Source: Staphylococcus croceilyticus (GTDB taxonomy: Bacteria; Bacillota; Bacilli; Staphylococcales; Staphylococcaceae). Taken from it: a DNA stretch of 48,812 nt. Location: positions 1-48,812 of the forward strand of contig NZ_PPRD01000020.1 in the NCBI RefSeq assembly GCF_002902575.1. The letters run 5' to 3'. Below the pieces are notes generated by a model that saw only the letters and a list, made by a program, of their open reading frames with translations, ran no database searches and had not been told where the DNA came from. Positions 7,493 to 18,202 of this stretch are shown piece by piece (position 1 is the stretch's first letter; each line of letters starts with the position of its first letter). Both the position numbers and the translations under genes were made by a program.

Positions 7493-9967
7493 ATGCTATT
7501 TGGTAGATTAACTGAGCGCGCACAACGTGTGTTAGCACATGCGCAAGAAGAAGCAATCCGTTTGAACCATTCAAATATAGGTACAGAACATTTATTACTT
7601 GGTTTAATGAAAGAACCTGAAGGTATCGCAGCTAAAGTTTTAGAAAGTTTTAATATTACTGAAGATAGAGTGATTGAAGAAGTTGAGAAGCTCATTGGTC
7701 ACGGTCAAGAACAAACAGGTACGCTTCATTACACACCAAGAGCGAAGAAAGTCATTGAACTTTCTATGGATGAAGCTAGAAAGTTACACCATAATTTCGT
7801 AGGTACAGAGCATATTTTATTAGGTTTAATCCGTGAAAATGAGGGCGTAGCAGCACGCGTCTTTGCCAATTTAGATTTAAATATTACAAAAGCACGCGCA
7901 CAAGTAGTAAAAGCATTAGGTAGCCCAGAAATGAGCAATAAAAATGCGACAGTAAATAAATCTAATAACACACCAACTTTAGATAGCTTAGCACGTGATT
8001 TAACGGTAATTGCTAAAGATGGAACGTTAGATCCAGTCATTGGTAGAGATAAAGAAATTACACGTGTCATTGAAGTATTAAGTCGTCGTACTAAAAATAA
8101 CCCAGTTTTAATTGGTGAACCTGGTGTAGGTAAAACAGCTATTGCTGAAGGTTTAGCACAAGCAATCGTGAATAACGAAGTACCTGAAACATTGAAAAAT
8201 AAACGTGTCATGTCATTAGATATGGGTACAGTTGTGGCTGGTACAAAATATCGTGGTGAATTTGAAGAACGCTTGAAAAAAGTAATGGAAGAAATTCATC
8301 AAGCAGGTAATGTCATCCTATTTATCGATGAATTACACACATTAGTAGGTGCTGGTGGTGCTGAAGGTGCTATCGATGCCTCAAATATTTTAAAACCTGC
8401 ATTAGCACGTGGTGAATTACAATGCATCGGTGCCACTACATTAGATGAATACCGTAAAAATATTGAGAAAGACGCAGCATTAGAACGTCGTTTCCAACCA
8501 ATTCAAGTGGATGAACCTACAGTAGAAGATACAATTGCTATTCTTAAAGGTTTACGCGATCGTTATGAAGCGCATCACCGCATTAACATTTCAGATGAAG
8601 CGCTTGAAGCGGCTGCGAAATTAAGTGACCGTTATATTTCTGATCGTTTCTTACCAGACAAAGCCATCGACTTAATTGATGAAGCAAGTTCTAAAGTAAG
8701 ATTAAAAAGTCATACAACACCTAACAATTTAAAAGAAATTGAACAAGAAATTGAAAAAGTGAAAAACGAAAAAGATGCTGCTGTGCATGCACAAGAATTT
8801 GAAAATGCAGCGAACTTACGTGATAAACAAACTAAATTAGAAAAACAATACGAAGACGCTAAAAATGAATGGAAAACATCTCAAGGTGGCCAATCTACTT
8901 CATTATCTCAAGAAGATATCGCTGAAGTAATTGCTGGTTGGACTGGTATTCCATTAACTAAAATTAATGAAACAGAATCTGATCGTTTATTAAACCTTGA
9001 AGACACATTGCATCAACGTGTCATTGGACAAAACGACGCTGTCACTTCTATTAGTAAAGCCGTGCGTCGTGCTCGCGCTGGATTGAAAGATCCTAAACGT
9101 CCAATTGGTAGCTTTATCTTCTTAGGACCTACTGGTGTAGGTAAAACAGAATTAGCTCGTGCATTAGCTGAGTCAATGTTCGGTGAAGATGATGCTATGA
9201 TTCGTGTTGACATGAGTGAATTCATGGAGAAACATGCAGTGAGCCGTTTAGTCGGAGCGCCTCCAGGTTATGTAGGTCACGATGACGGTGGTCAATTAAC
9301 TGAAAAAGTAAGACGTAAACCTTATTCAGTTATTTTATTCGATGAAATCGAAAAAGCACATCCAGATGTGTTTAACATCTTGTTACAAGTACTTGATGAT
9401 GGTCACTTAACGGACACTAAAGGACGTCAAGTTGACTTCCGTAATACAGTGATTATCATGACATCAAACGTAGGTGCACAAGAATTACAAGACCAACGTT
9501 TCGCTGGTTTCGGTGGCGGTTCTGATGGTCATGATTACGAAACGATTCGTAAAACAATGATGAAAGAATTGAAAAATGCTTTCCGTCCAGAATTCTTAAA
9601 CCGTGTTGACGATATTATCGTCTTCCACAAACTTACTAAAGATGAATTGAAAGAAATCGTAACAATGATGGTTAACAAATTAACTAAACGTCTTTCAGAA
9701 CAAGATATTGATATCGTGGTAACAGATAAAGCTAAAGAGAAAATTGCTGATGAAGGATATGATCCAGAATATGGGGCACGTCCGTTAATCAGAGCGATTC
9801 AAAAAACAATTGAAGATAACTTAAGCGAATTAATCTTAGAAGGTAATAAAATCGAAGGTAAAGAAGTTATCATCGACCATGATGGTAATGAATTTAAATA
9901 TGATATTCGCGAAAAAAGTAACGATAACGCAACTGAAGAAGAAACAACTTCTGACGTTGAAGCGTAA
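7493..9967 (+). CDS. clpC: Hsp100 ATPase ClpC
   Basis: An 824-residue unfoldase of the ClpCP protease. Two ClpN repeats occupy about residues 1-145; the first AAA+ module has Walker A GEPGVGKT (208-215) and Walker B ILFIDE (275-280); a middle coiled-coil with UVR-like [10 protein letters not shown] is at about 415-465; the second module has Walker A GPTGVGKT (545-552). It is the last gene of the ctsR operon, with AGGAGG upstream, and a terminator follows. The acidic C-terminal tail ([10 protein letters not shown]) is the least conserved part. Confidence 0.98.
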   Translation: MLFGRLTERAQRVLAHAQEEAIRLNHSNIGTEHLLLGLMKEPEGIAAKVLESFNITEDRVIEEVEKLIGHGQEQTGTLHYTPRAKKVIELSMDEARKLHHNFVGTEHILLGLIRENEGVAARVFANLDLNITKARAQVVKALGSPEMSNKNATVNKSNNTPTLDSLARDLTVIAKDGTLDPVIGRDKEITRVIEVLSRRTKNNPVLIGEPGVGKTAIAEGLAQAIVNNEVPETLKNKRVMSLDMGTVVAGTKYRGEFEERLKKVMEEIHQAGNVILFIDELHTLVGAGGAEGAIDASNILKPALARGELQCIGATTLDEYRKNIEKDAALERRFQPIQVDEPTVEDTIAILKGLRDRYEAHHRINISDEALEAAAKLSDRYISDRFLPDKAIDLIDEASSKVRLKSHTTPNNLKEIEQEIEKVKNEKDAAVHAQEFENAANLRDKQTKLEKQYEDAKNEWKTSQGGQSTSLSQEDIAEVIAGWTGIPLTKINETESDRLLNLEDTLHQRVIGQNDAVTSISKAVRRARAGLKDPKRPIGSFIFLGPTGVGKTELARALAESMFGEDDAMIRVDMSEFMEKHAVSRLVGAPPGYVGHDDGGQLTEKVRRKPYSVILFDEIEKAHPDVFNILLQVLDDGHLTDTKGRQVDFRNTVIIMTSNVGAQELQDQRFAGFGGGSDGHDYETIRKTMMKELKNAFRPEFLNRVDDIIVFHKLTKDELKEIVTMMVNKLTKRLSEQDIDIVVTDKAKEKIADEGYDPEYGARPLIRAIQKTIEDNLSELILEGNKIEGKEVIIDHDGNEFKYDIREKSNDNATEEETTSDVEA

Positions 9968-9978
9968 ACAATAATGAA

Positions 9979-10011
9979 AAGGTCAAGACGATAGGTCTTG
10001 GCCTTAATTTT
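9979..10011 (+). terminator. Terminator of the ctsR-clpC operon
   Basis: AAGGTCAAGAC (9979-9989) pairs with GTCTTGGCCTT (9995-10005) with one G-T pair, followed by AATTTTAT. The U tract is weak. Confidence 0.7.
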
Positions 10012-10052
10012 ATGTATAGATTTTTACTCCTCTTTATTTTCTATCTTTACAT

Positions 10053-10081
10053 TTGTCATTATTAATCGATACATATAAAAT
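10053..10081 (+). promoter_or_regulatory. radA promoter
   Basis: TTGTCA (10053-10058), 17 bases, TAAAAT (10076-10081), in the clpC-radA gap, about 30 bases before the radA start. Confidence 0.7.
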
Positions 10082-10114
10082 AGATTTGTTCATAGAAAAT
10101 TCGGAGGTGCAATT

Positions 10115-11479
10115 TTGGCCAAAAAGAAAGTGATTTTTGAGTGTATGGCTTGTGGCTACCAAACACCTAAATGGATGGGTAAGTGTCCCAATTGTGGTGC
10201 ATGGAACCAAATGGAAGAAATAGTTGAAAAAGCTGCAAACCCTAAACATGGGGTTAAAGCAAAAGAGTCTAGCGCTAAAGTCCAAAAATTAAACAACATT
10301 AAACATGAAGCGACACCAAGAGTCCAAACAGAATCTAAAGAATTTAATCGCGTTTTAGGTGGCGGTATTGTCAGCGGTTCATTAGTACTTATCGGTGGCG
10401 ATCCAGGTATCGGTAAATCTACGTTATTATTACAAATTTGTGCATCGCTATCGCAAAAATTAAACGTACTCTACATTACAGGTGAGGAATCGCTAAATCA
10501 AACTAAATTACGTGCAGATCGTCTTGAAGAAGATTCAAGTAATTTAAATGTTTTAGCTGAAACAGATTTAGAAGTAATTCATCAGACTGTACAACAAGAA
10601 CAACCAGATATTTTAGTCGTGGATTCTATTCAGACGATATATCATCCTGAAATTAGTTCGGCTCCTGGCTCTGTGTCACAGGTGCGTGAAAGTACGCAAA
10701 GTTTAATGAATATTGCTAAACAAATGAATATTGCTACTTTTATAGTTGGACACGTGACTAAAGAAGGACAAATTGCTGGACCACGATTATTAGAACATAT
10801 GGTAGATACAGTATTGTATTTTGAAGGCGATGAACATCACGCTTACCGTATTTTAAGAGCAGTTAAAAACCGTTTCGGCTCAACAAATGAAATGGGCATT
10901 TTCGAAATGAAACAAAGTGGGCTAAAAGGCGTACAAAATCCTTCTGAAATGTTCTTAGAAGAACGTTCAACTAATGTTCCAGGATCTACAATCGTTGCAA
11001 CAATGGAAGGTACGCGACCACTGCTTATTGAAGTGCAAGCTTTAGTAACGCCTACCACATTTAATAATCCAAGACGTATGGCGACTGGTATTGATCATAA
11101 CCGCTTAAGTTTATTAATGGCAGTATTAGAGAAAAAGGAAAATTATCTCTTACAACAACAAGATGCTTACATCAAGGTAGCAGGGGGCGTACGTTTAACA
11201 GAGCCTGCAGTAGATTTAAGTGTGATTGTAGCTACTGCATCAAGTTTCAAAGATAAAGCAGTAGATGGACTAGATTGTTATATTGGTGAAGTCGGTTTAA
11301 CGGGTGAAGTTAGACGTGTTTCACGTATTGAACAACGTGTACAAGAAGCAGCGAAGTTAGGCTTTGAAAGAGTGATTATTCCTCAAACGAATATTGGCGG
11401 ATGGACATTCCCAGAAGGTATTCGTGTAGTAGGAGTGTCAACTGTGCATGAAGCATTAAAATATGCATTTAAAGCATAA
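10115..11479 (+). CDS. radA: DNA repair protein RadA/Sms
   Basis: A 454-residue RecA-like branch-migration helicase used in recombinational repair and transformation. The N-terminal zinc finger has C10/C13 and C24/C27, the Walker A is GGDPGIGKS (94-102), the RadA-specific KNRFG motif is at 251-255, and the C-terminal third is the Lon-like fold. The start is TTG with GGAGGTG 5 bases upstream, so the initiator residue is shown as M. Confidence 0.97.
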   Translation: MAKKKVIFECMACGYQTPKWMGKCPNCGAWNQMEEIVEKAANPKHGVKAKESSAKVQKLNNIKHEATPRVQTESKEFNRVLGGGIVSGSLVLIGGDPGIGKSTLLLQICASLSQKLNVLYITGEESLNQTKLRADRLEEDSSNLNVLAETDLEVIHQTVQQEQPDILVVDSIQTIYHPEISSAPGSVSQVRESTQSLMNIAKQMNIATFIVGHVTKEGQIAGPRLLEHMVDTVLYFEGDEHHAYRILRAVKNRFGSTNEMGIFEMKQSGLKGVQNPSEMFLEERSTNVPGSTIVATMEGTRPLLIEVQALVTPTTFNNPRRMATGIDHNRLSLLMAVLEKKENYLLQQQDAYIKVAGGVRLTEPAVDLSVIVATASSFKDKAVDGLDCYIGEVGLTGEVRRVSRIEQRVQEAAKLGFERVIIPQTNIGGWTFPEGIRVVGVSTVHEALKYAFKA

Positions 11480-11505
11480 TTAAGACAGCTAAAGAGGTGA
11501 GATTT

Positions 11506-12573
11506 ATGAAGGTATTGAAGGGTATAGTCGTGATTATCTATATCATTCTTGGCACAGCCCTTGGTATTCTGTTAATACCCGAGATACTACGTGATTTAAA
11601 TATTAAAGATTATCCTATTTTAACAAATTACTACGTTGATGGTTTCATAGGCATCGTGTTGTTTTTCTTAATATTTGGTTTGTTTATAAATAAAGTCACT
11701 AAGACATTAAAAGATGTAGAACAATGGATTCTACAACGTAGTGCAGTCGAAATCTTATTTGCCACATTGGGTCTTATTATTGGTTTATTCATCTCTGTGA
11801 TGGCTTCGTTCATACTAGAAATGATTGGCAATTCAGTGTTAAATCATTTAGTGCCGATAATTATTACGCTATTATTATGTTACTTAGGTTTCCAATTTGG
11901 TTTGAAAAAGCGCGACGAAATGCTTATGTTTTTACCAGAGAATATGGCACGTTCAATGTCTAAAAATAATGTCAGTGCTATACCTAAATTACTAGACACA
12001 AGTGCGATTATTGATGGACGTATTTTAGATGTTATCCGTTGTGGATTTATTGATGGTGAAATTCTTATACCTCAAGGTGTGATTAATGAACTTCAAGTTG
12101 TAGCCGATGCTAATGATAGTGTGAAACGTGAGAAAGGCCAACGTGGTTTAGATATTTTGAATGAATTATATGACTTGGATTATCCAACACGTGTGATTCA
12201 TCCTCAAAAGTCACATAGTGATATTGATGAGTTATTAGTGAAATTGGCGCAATCTTATCATGCGCATGTCATTACAACAGATTTTAATTTAAATAAAGTA
12301 TGTCATGTACAAGGGATTAAAGCGTTAAACGTTAATGATTTATCTGAGGCAATTAAACCAAATGTGCATCAAGGTGATCGTATTAACATCTTATTAACTA
12401 AGATGGGTAAAGAGCCGGGCCAAGGTGTAGGTTATCTTGATGATGGTACAATGGTTGTTGTTGATAATGCGAAGCAACTTGTTGGTAAACAAGTAGAATT
12501 AGAAGTTATCAGTTTATTGCAAACGTCATCCGGACGTATTATTTTTGCTAAAAAATTAGATGATGTTAATTAG
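11506..12573 (+). CDS. PIN-TRAM domain membrane protein (YacL-like)
   Basis: A 355-residue protein with four membrane segments (roughly residues 4-22, 40-60, 79-102 and 107-127), a PIN nuclease-like domain starting near residue 160 (LLDTSAIIDGRILD, first acidic residue about D164) and a C-terminal TRAM domain (GVGYLDDGTMVVVDNA). PIN domains are metal-dependent RNases and TRAM domains bind RNA; the physiological target in this family is unknown. The start is the ATG at 11506: the GTG at 11497 lies inside the AGAGGTGAG ribosome-binding site. It follows radA after 26 bases, probably co-transcribed, as in other Firmicutes. Confidence 0.92.
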   Translation: MKVLKGIVVIIYIILGTALGILLIPEILRDLNIKDYPILTNYYVDGFIGIVLFFLIFGLFINKVTKTLKDVEQWILQRSAVEILFATLGLIIGLFISVMASFILEMIGNSVLNHLVPIIITLLLCYLGFQFGLKKRDEMLMFLPENMARSMSKNNVSAIPKLLDTSAIIDGRILDVIRCGFIDGEILIPQGVINELQVVADANDSVKREKGQRGLDILNELYDLDYPTRVIHPQKSHSDIDELLVKLAQSYHAHVITTDFNLNKVCHVQGIKALNVNDLSEAIKPNVHQGDRINILLTKMGKEPGQGVGYLDDGTMVVVDNAKQLVGKQVELEVISLLQTSSGRIIFAKKLDDVN

Positions 12574-12611
12574 GCTGGTTAAGTGAGTTAGCTATTATAA
12601 TATATGATTAG

Positions 12612-12671
12612 CATGAAACGCATGCGAGATGGATGAGGAATCAGAATTGATAGAGACGCATGGGTTTCATG
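12612..12671. other. Long stem-loop downstream of the PIN-TRAM gene
   Basis: CATGAAACGCATGCG (12612-12626) pairs with CGCATGGGTTTCATG (12657-12671) at 14 of 15 positions around a 30-base loop. There is no U tract directly after it, so it is not a standard terminator. It lies in the 384-base gap before gltX, 71 bases before the gltX -35. Confidence 0.7.
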
Positions 12672-12741
12672 TGGAACGCTAGCTGTTTAGGGCACTCTTT
12701 TAAAAAAATAAAAAATGCTGTATACAGAGATGACGTGAGAC

Positions 12742-12770
12742 TTATCAAAGTGTTGATTTAGTGCTACAAT
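12742..12770 (+). promoter_or_regulatory. gltX promoter (extended -10)
   Basis: TTATCA (12742-12747), 17 bases, TACAAT (12765-12770), with TGC just before the -10 making an extended -10. It implies a leader of about 180 bases with no T-box consensus. The leader contains a TATCTA/TAGATA pairing (12791-12796 with 12840-12845) and a T6 run at about 12858-12864 without a convincing stem. Confidence 0.6.
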
Positions 12771-12957
12771 AGTGTAGAAATGTGACGTTTTATCTAAGTA
12801 TAGAGTGGGTGAGGAAAGTTATTCGAAAACGCGTCTTTATAGATAGTTTGGGATAGCTTTTTTCTAATGGAAGAAGATGTTTCTGAGGCGACAATAGTGT
12901 GCCCTGTGGTTAGATGAACCGTGATTGATTAATGAATAATTATTAGGAGTGAATATA

Positions 12958-14412
12958 ATGAGTGAACGCGTAAGAGTTAGATATGCGCCGAGTCCAACTG
13001 GATATTTGCATATTGGTAATGCGAGAACGGCATTATTTAACTATTTATTTGCTAAGCATTATGATGGAGATTTCGTAGTGCGTATTGAGGATACTGATAG
13101 TAAACGTAACCTTCAAGATGGTGAAGCTTCTCAATTTGAGAACTTAAAATGGTTAGGTTTAGATTGGGATGAATCAGTGGATAAAGATAATGGTTATGGT
13201 CCATATCGTCAGTCTGAACGTGGTGATATTTATAATCCATTAATTCAACAATTATTAGATGAAGATAAAGCATATAAATGTTATATGACGTCAGAAGAGC
13301 TTGAAAAAGAACGTGAAGAGCAAATTGCACGTGGTGAGATGCCTCGCTATGGTGGTAAACATGCGCACTTAACTGAAGAAGAGCGTCAACAATTTGAAGC
13401 GGAAGGTCGTCAACCATCAATTCGATTCCGTGTGCCACAAGATAAAACTTATACGTTTAATGATATGGTTAAAGGCGAAATTTCATTTGATTCTAATAAC
13501 ATTGGCGACTGGGTTATCGTGAAGAAAGATGGTATTCCTACTTATAACTTTGCTGTAGCAGTTGATGATCATTATATGGAAATTTCAGATGTTATTCGTG
13601 GCGATGACCACGTATCTAACACACCTAAACAATTAATGATTTATGAAGCGTTTGGTTGGGAACCACCTCGCTTTGGTCATATGTCATTAATCGTTAATGA
13701 AGAACGTAAGAAATTAAGTAAACGTGATGGTCAAATTTTACAATTCATCGAGCAATATCGTGATTTAGGTTATTTACCTGAAGCGTTATTTAACTTTATT
13801 ACATTATTAGGTTGGTCTCCTGAAGGTGAAGATGAGATCTTCTCTAAAGAAGAATTTATTAAGATTTTTGATGAAAAACGTCTTTCTAAATCACCAGCAA
13901 TGTTTGATAGACAAAAACTTGCTTGGGTTAATAACCAATATATGAAAGAAAAAGATAGTGAAACAGTATTTGAACTTGCATTACCACATTTAATTAAAGC
14001 GAACTTAATTCCTGCTGAACCTAGTGAAGAAGAAAAAGATTGGGGCCGTAAACTTATTGCACTTTACCAAAAAGAAATGAGTTATGCAGGCGAAATCGTA
14101 CCATTATCAGAAATGTTCTTTAAAGATATGCCTGAATTAGGTGAAGAAGAACAAGAAGTACTTAATGGTGAACAAGTACCTGAATTAATGTCTCACTTAT
14201 ACAGTAAATTAGAAGCTTTAGAACCATTTGAAGCTGCAGAAATTAAGAAAACAATTAAAGAAGTTCAAAAAGAAACTGGTATTAAAGGTAAACAATTATT
14301 TATGCCAATTCGTGTAGCTGTCACAGGCCAAATGCATGGTCCTGAATTACCAAATACAATTGAAGTATTAGGTAAAGACAAAGTGTTGTCACGCTTGAAA
14401 AAACATGTTTAA
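12958..14412 (+). CDS. gltX: Glutamate--tRNA ligase
   Basis: A 484-residue class I aminoacyl-tRNA synthetase that charges tRNA-Glu, and in bacteria lacking GlnRS also tRNA-Gln for later amidation. The HIGH-type motif is [13 protein letters not shown] (about 9-21) and the KMSKS-type motif is KLSKR at 252-256. The ATG at 12958 follows TTAGGAGTG; an upstream in-frame GTG at 12949 lies in the ribosome-binding site. It precedes the cysteine operon, an order shared with Bacillus. Confidence 0.98.
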   Translation: MSERVRVRYAPSPTGYLHIGNARTALFNYLFAKHYDGDFVVRIEDTDSKRNLQDGEASQFENLKWLGLDWDESVDKDNGYGPYRQSERGDIYNPLIQQLLDEDKAYKCYMTSEELEKEREEQIARGEMPRYGGKHAHLTEEERQQFEAEGRQPSIRFRVPQDKTYTFNDMVKGEISFDSNNIGDWVIVKKDGIPTYNFAVAVDDHYMEISDVIRGDDHVSNTPKQLMIYEAFGWEPPRFGHMSLIVNEERKKLSKRDGQILQFIEQYRDLGYLPEALFNFITLLGWSPEGEDEIFSKEEFIKIFDEKRLSKSPAMFDRQKLAWVNNQYMKEKDSETVFELALPHLIKANLIPAEPSEEEKDWGRKLIALYQKEMSYAGEIVPLSEMFFKDMPELGEEEQEVLNGEQVPELMSHLYSKLEALEPFEAAEIKKTIKEVQKETGIKGKQLFMPIRVAVTGQMHGPELPNTIEVLGKDKVLSRLKKHV

Positions 14413-14660
14413 AATAAAGGTCTGAACAAAAGCGTTTAGGATTTGAGCAGAACCGAAAAGCGAGCAAAACTGATTTCCAAGTTTTGACGAGACTTTGAGT
14501 GTAACCCCAACTCGCGTTGTTCGTAGACTTTCTATTTGAAAGTCTTTATGTTGGGGCCCCGCTGCCGAGAATTCTGCTTTTGGGAAGCCGTAAATAAAGG
14601 TCTGAACAAAAGCGTTTAGGGTTTGAGCAGAACCGAAAAGCGAGCAAAACTGATTTCTAA
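14412..14660. repeat. Pair of 69-bp direct repeats after gltX
   Basis: Bases 14412-14480 recur at 14592-14660 with only two differences (14441 A versus 14621 G; 14478 C versus 14658 T), exactly 180 bases apart. Each unit starts AAATAAAGGTCTGAACAAAA and ends CTGATTTC-C/T-AA. The spacer holds the STAR-like hairpin. The unit has no convincing coding content. Confidence 0.9.
14505..14560. repeat. STAR-like repeat with stem-loop
   Basis: TATGTTGGGGCCCC (14547-14560) fits the published Staphylococcus aureus repeat (STAR) consensus T-G/A/T-TGTTG-G/T-GGCCC-C/A as I recall it. GTTGGGG (14550-14556) pairs with CCCCAAC (14505-14511), and an inner stem GACTTTC (14526-14532) with GAAAGTC (14538-14544) makes a nested hairpin. 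A single unit only, not the multi-copy array seen in S. aureus. Confidence 0.6.
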
Positions 14661-14679
14661 AGCGGATGTATCTTTGTAC

Positions 14680-14708
14680 TTGAAATTTTACATTAAAGCT
14701 CATATGAT
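14680..14708 (+). promoter_or_regulatory. Promoter of the cysE T-box operon
   Basis: TTGAAA (14680-14685), 17 bases, TATGAT (14703-14708). Transcription would begin about 14715, just before the stem I base of the T-box leader. Confidence 0.75.
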
Positions 14709-14719
14709 TAGGTTACACA

Positions 14720-14957
14720 TGAAACAAAGGATTAGTAAATATCAGATAATGTATTCAGAGAGTGTGCGGTCGCTGCGAGCACATCATTATCAATATTGAA
14801 TGCACCTTTGTATTAAGTATCAATTGAATATGTAAATGAGTATGATAAAGAGGCTGTCTTGATGAATTAAAGGATAGATGGGTTATCTTTATCTAAATAC
14901 AGAGTGGAACCGTGCGGTAGCGCCTCTAGCATATATATGTGTTAGAGGTGCTTTTTT
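14720..14957 (+). promoter_or_regulatory. T-box riboswitch, cysteine specific
   Basis: Stem I is closed by CAAAGG (14725-14730) with CCTTTG (14805-14810); the AGTA element is at 14733-14737; the specifier TGC, a cysteine codon, is at 14801-14803 in the context GAATGCACC just inside the stem base. The T-box sequence AGAGTGGAACCGTGCGG lies at 14901-14917. The attenuator is AGCGCCTCTAGC (14919-14930) with GTTAGAGGTGCT (14941-14952) and a T tract. Uncharged tRNA-Cys would pair with the specifier and the TGGA of the T-box bulge and prevent termination, turning on cysE-cysS when cysteine is scarce. Confidence 0.95.
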
Positions 14958-15030
14958 ATTAACTAAAATTTAGATTGAGAAGTCGTAATTGTGGAATTGA
15001 TTACTTTTAAAAACTGAGGGGGAGACAGTC

Positions 15031-15672
15031 TTGATAAAAAGAATTAGAGACGATGTGAAAATGGTATTTGAACAGGACCCAGCAGCACGTACAACATTTG
15101 AAGTTATTACAACTTACGCTGGTTTACATGCGGTATGGAGTCACTTGATTGCGCATAAATTATATAACAAAAAACGATATGTCCTTGCTAGAATCATATC
15201 TCAAGTTTCTCGCTTCTTTACAGGAATTGAAATTCATCCTGGGGCCAAAATTGGGAAACGTTTATTTATCGACCATGGTATGGGCGTCGTGATTGGAGAA
15301 ACATGTACAATTGGCGATAATGTAACGATTTATCAAGGCGTAACACTAGGCGGTACGGGTAAAGAAAAAGGAAAACGTCACCCAGATATTGGCGATAATG
15401 TGCTAATTGCGGCAGGTTCAAAAATATTAGGTAACATTCAAATAGATTCTAATGTTAATATTGGAGCAAATTCAGTCGTATTACAATCTGTGCCTAGTTA
15501 TACAACAGTAGTAGGTATTCCAGGCCATATTGTGAAACAAGAAGGGAAACGTATTGGTAAAACATTCGATCACCGTAATTTACCGGATCCATTATATGAA
15601 CAAATTAAACAACTAGAAAAACAACTTGAAAAAGCTAAGAACGGAGAGATTAAAGATGATTACATTATATAA
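15031..15672 (+). CDS. cysE: Serine O-acetyltransferase
   Basis: A 213-residue enzyme making O-acetylserine from serine and acetyl-CoA, the first step of cysteine synthesis. The C-terminal half is a left-handed beta-helix of hexapeptide repeats ([25 protein letters not shown]). The catalytic [10 protein letters not shown] segment is present. It starts at TTG with a strong GAGGGGGAG upstream and overlaps cysS by 17 bases. The T-box upstream controls both cysteine synthesis and charging. Confidence 0.96.
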   Translation: MIKRIRDDVKMVFEQDPAARTTFEVITTYAGLHAVWSHLIAHKLYNKKRYVLARIISQVSRFFTGIEIHPGAKIGKRLFIDHGMGVVIGETCTIGDNVTIYQGVTLGGTGKEKGKRHPDIGDNVLIAAGSKILGNIQIDSNVNIGANSVVLQSVPSYTTVVGIPGHIVKQEGKRIGKTFDHRNLPDPLYEQIKQLEKQLEKAKNGEIKDDYII

Positions 15673-17056
15673 TACATTAACGCGTCAAAAGGAGACGTTT
15701 GAGCCTATCGAACCAGGTAAGGTGAAAATGTATGTATGTGGTCCAACAGTATATAACTACATTCATATTGGTAACGCGCGTCCAGCTATTAATTATGACG
15801 TTGTACGTCGTTACCTTGAATATCAAGGCTATGAAGTCACTTATGTTTCAAACTTTACGGATGTAGATGATAAATTAATTAAACGCTCACAAGAGCTTAA
15901 TGAAAATGTACCTGAAATTGCAGATAAATATATCAAAGCATTCTATGAAGATGTCGGTGCTTTGAATGTTAAAAAAGCCTCTTCAAATCCTCGAGTAATG
16001 AATCATATGAATGAAATTATTGCATTCATCAAAGAGTTAGTAGATGAAGGATATGCATATGAAAGCAATGGTGACGTCTACTTCAGAACACGTAAATTTG
16101 ATGGCTACGGTAAATTAAGTCACCAATCAATTGATGACTTAAAAGTAGGTGCTAGAATCGAAGCGGGTGAACAAAAAGAAGACGCCCTAGATTTCACTTT
16201 ATGGAAAAAAGCGAAACCAGGTGAAATTAGTTGGGAAAGTCCATTTGGTGAAGGACGTCCAGGTTGGCATATTGAATGTTCAGTAATGGCTTACCATGAA
16301 CTGGGTAAAACAATTGATATTCATGCTGGTGGTTCAGATTTACAATTCCCTCACCATGAGAATGAAATTGCTCAATCTGAAGCACATAACCACGCACCTT
16401 TTGCGAACTATTGGATGCATAATGGTTTCATCAATATTGATAATGAAAAAATGAGTAAATCTTTAGGTAACTTTATTTTAGTGCATGACATTATTAAAGA
16501 AGTTGATCCAGATGTACTACGTTTCTTCATGATTAGTGTGCATTATAGAAGCCCAATTAACTATAACTTAGAATTAGTGAATGCTGCAAAAAGTGGCTTA
16601 GAACGTATTCGTAACAGTTATAAATTAATTGAAGAACGTGAAGCTATTGCGACAGATCTTACAGATCAGTCTGATTATATTGAACAAATTGATACTATTT
16701 TAGAACAATTTGAAACAGTGATGAATGATGACTTTAATACTGCCAATGCAGTAACTGCTTGGTACGATTTAGCGAAACTTGCGAATAAATATGTATTAGA
16801 GAATACAACATCAACACAAGTAATCGCCCGTTTTAAAGAAGTTTATCGAATTTTTAGTGATGTTCTTGGCGTGCCACTTAAAGGTAATGACTCAGACGTG
16901 TTATTAGATGAAGATATTGAAAAGCTTATCGAAGAACGTAATGAAGCACGTAAAAATAAAGACTTTGCTCGCGCTGATGAAATTAGAGATATGTTGAAAG
17001 AACAAAATATTATTTTAGAAGATACGCCTCAAGGTGTGCGTTTCAAACGTGGTTAA
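15656..17056 (+). CDS. cysS: Cysteine--tRNA ligase
   Basis: A 466-residue class I synthetase. The zinc ligand C28 and the HIGH-type HIGN (37-40) are in [16 protein letters not shown]; the KMSKS motif is at 265-269; the zinc site continues in [10 protein letters not shown] and HHENE. The frame is open ten codons upstream, but the ATG at 15656 gives the family start [10 protein letters not shown] with GGAGAG in front. It overlaps the cysE 3' end, so translation is probably coupled. Confidence 0.97.
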   Translation: MITLYNTLTRQKETFEPIEPGKVKMYVCGPTVYNYIHIGNARPAINYDVVRRYLEYQGYEVTYVSNFTDVDDKLIKRSQELNENVPEIADKYIKAFYEDVGALNVKKASSNPRVMNHMNEIIAFIKELVDEGYAYESNGDVYFRTRKFDGYGKLSHQSIDDLKVGARIEAGEQKEDALDFTLWKKAKPGEISWESPFGEGRPGWHIECSVMAYHELGKTIDIHAGGSDLQFPHHENEIAQSEAHNHAPFANYWMHNGFINIDNEKMSKSLGNFILVHDIIKEVDPDVLRFFMISVHYRSPINYNLELVNAAKSGLERIRNSYKLIEEREAIATDLTDQSDYIEQIDTILEQFETVMNDDFNTANAVTAWYDLAKLANKYVLENTTSTQVIARFKEVYRIFSDVLGVPLKGNDSDVLLDEDIEKLIEERNEARKNKDFARADEIRDMLKEQNIILEDTPQGVRFKRG

Positions 17057-17057
17057 T

Positions 17058-17447
17058 ATGGAGCCAAAATTATTAAACCCTTTAACGTTAGCATATATGG
17101 GGGATGCAGTATTGGATCAACATGTGCGACGTTATATTGTCTTGAAATTACAAAGTAAACCTAACCGTTTACATCAAGTATCTAAGCGTTATGTTTCTGC
17201 TAAAAGTCAGGCGCAAACATTGGAAACGTTGATTGAAGCACAATGGTTTACGGACGAGGAAATGGACATCGTTAAAAGAGGTCGTAATGCTAAAAGTTAT
17301 ACCAAAGCTAAAAATACAGATATACAAACATATCGCAAAAGTTCAGGCTTAGAAGCAGTCATAGGATTTTTATATTTAGATCATCAAGAGACTAGATTAG
17401 AAGCGTTGCTTGATGAAATTGTTCAATTAGTCAATGAAAGGGAGTGA
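17058..17447 (+). CDS. mrnC: Mini-ribonuclease III
   Basis: A 129-residue RNase III catalytic domain without a double-strand RNA-binding domain; Mini-III matures 23S rRNA in Firmicutes. The signature [10 protein letters not shown] holds catalytic D16, and RGRNAKS and a late glutamate ([10 protein letters not shown]) form the rest of the site. The ATG lies one base after the cysS stop; the open frame extends eight codons upstream inside cysS, but that start is unlikely. Confidence 0.94.
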   Translation: MEPKLLNPLTLAYMGDAVLDQHVRRYIVLKLQSKPNRLHQVSKRYVSAKSQAQTLETLIEAQWFTDEEMDIVKRGRNAKSYTKAKNTDIQTYRKSSGLEAVIGFLYLDHQETRLEALLDEIVQLVNERE

Positions 17448-17452
17448 AATCA

Positions 17453-18202
17453 GTGGAAGATATCGTAATTGTTGGTAGACACGCTGTTAAAGAAGCGATT
17501 GTCTCTGGACATACCATCAATAAAATTTGGATTCAAGAAGGCATAAGAAAACAACAAATTAATGACATCTTACAAAATGCAAAAGAACAAAAATTAATTG
17601 TTCAAACAGTGCCAAAATCGAAATTAGATAATTTAGCAAATGCACCTCATCAAGGTGTAGCAGCATTAATTGCACCATACGAATATGCAGATTTCGATCA
17701 ATTTGTTAAAGCGCAAAAAGAAAAAGAAGGTCTATCTACAGTTGTTATTTTAGATGGTCTTGAAGACCCACATAACTTAGGATCTATTCTGAGAACTGCT
17801 GATGCTAGTGGTGTCGATGGTGTCATCATACCTAAAAGACGTTCTGTTGCCTTAACTCAAACAGTGGCAAAAGCATCAACAGGTGCCATTCAACACGTAC
17901 CAGTAATGCGTGTGACTAACTTAGCTAAAACAATCGATGAGTTGAAAGACAATGGTTACTGGGTAGCTGGTGCTGAAGCGGATAATGCTACTGATTATCG
18001 TGAGATGGCAGCAGATATGCCGTTAGCGATAGTGATTGGTAGTGAAGGTCAAGGTATGAGTCGATTAGTTAAAGATAAATGTGATTTCTATATTAAGATA
18101 CCAATGGTTGGTCATGTTAATAGCCTTAATGCGTCAGTAGCAGCCAGTTTAATGATGTATGAAGTGTATCGTAAAAGACATCAACTCGGAGATAACGCAT
18201 GA
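17453..18202 (+). CDS. rlmB: 23S rRNA 2'-O-methyltransferase, RlmB family
   Basis: A 249-residue SPOUT methyltransferase. An N-terminal substrate-binding domain (about 1-75) precedes the knotted catalytic domain with [28 protein letters not shown] and [16 protein letters not shown], the three TrmH/SpoU motifs. It likely methylates a G in 23S rRNA, as E. coli RlmB does at G2251, by homology. I place the start at GTG 17453 ([12 protein letters not shown]), about 10 bases after AAGGGAG; the GTG at 17444 is too close to it. Confidence 0.92.
   Translation: MEDIVIVGRHAVKEAIVSGHTINKIWIQEGIRKQQINDILQNAKEQKLIVQTVPKSKLDNLANAPHQGVAALIAPYEYADFDQFVKAQKEKEGLSTVVILDGLEDPHNLGSILRTADASGVDGVIIPKRRSVALTQTVAKASTGAIQHVPVMRVTNLAKTIDELKDNGYWVAGAEADNATDYREMAADMPLAIVIGSEGQGMSRLVKDKCDFYIKIPMVGHVNSLNASVAASLMMYEVYRKRHQLGDNA

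Noticed and set aside
7729..8211. Open minus-strand frame of 160 codons inside clpC
   Set aside because: Antisense of the highly conserved first AAA+ module; no start signals or recognisable domain.
12803..12815. Possible T-box sequence (AGAGTGGGTGAGG) in the gltX leader
   Set aside because: It lacks the GGAACC core, and no stem I, specifier loop or adjacent attenuator could be found.
13052..13438. Open minus-strand frame of 128 codons inside gltX
   Set aside because: It lies entirely within the well-conserved gltX frame, is rich in His/Tyr/Leu as expected for antisense of a coding gene, and has no ribosome-binding site.
14389..14703. Minus-strand frame covering the 69-bp repeats
   Set aside because: Its apparent repeated peptide is only the translation of the DNA repeats; no ribosome-binding site and it overlaps the gltX end and the T-box promoter.
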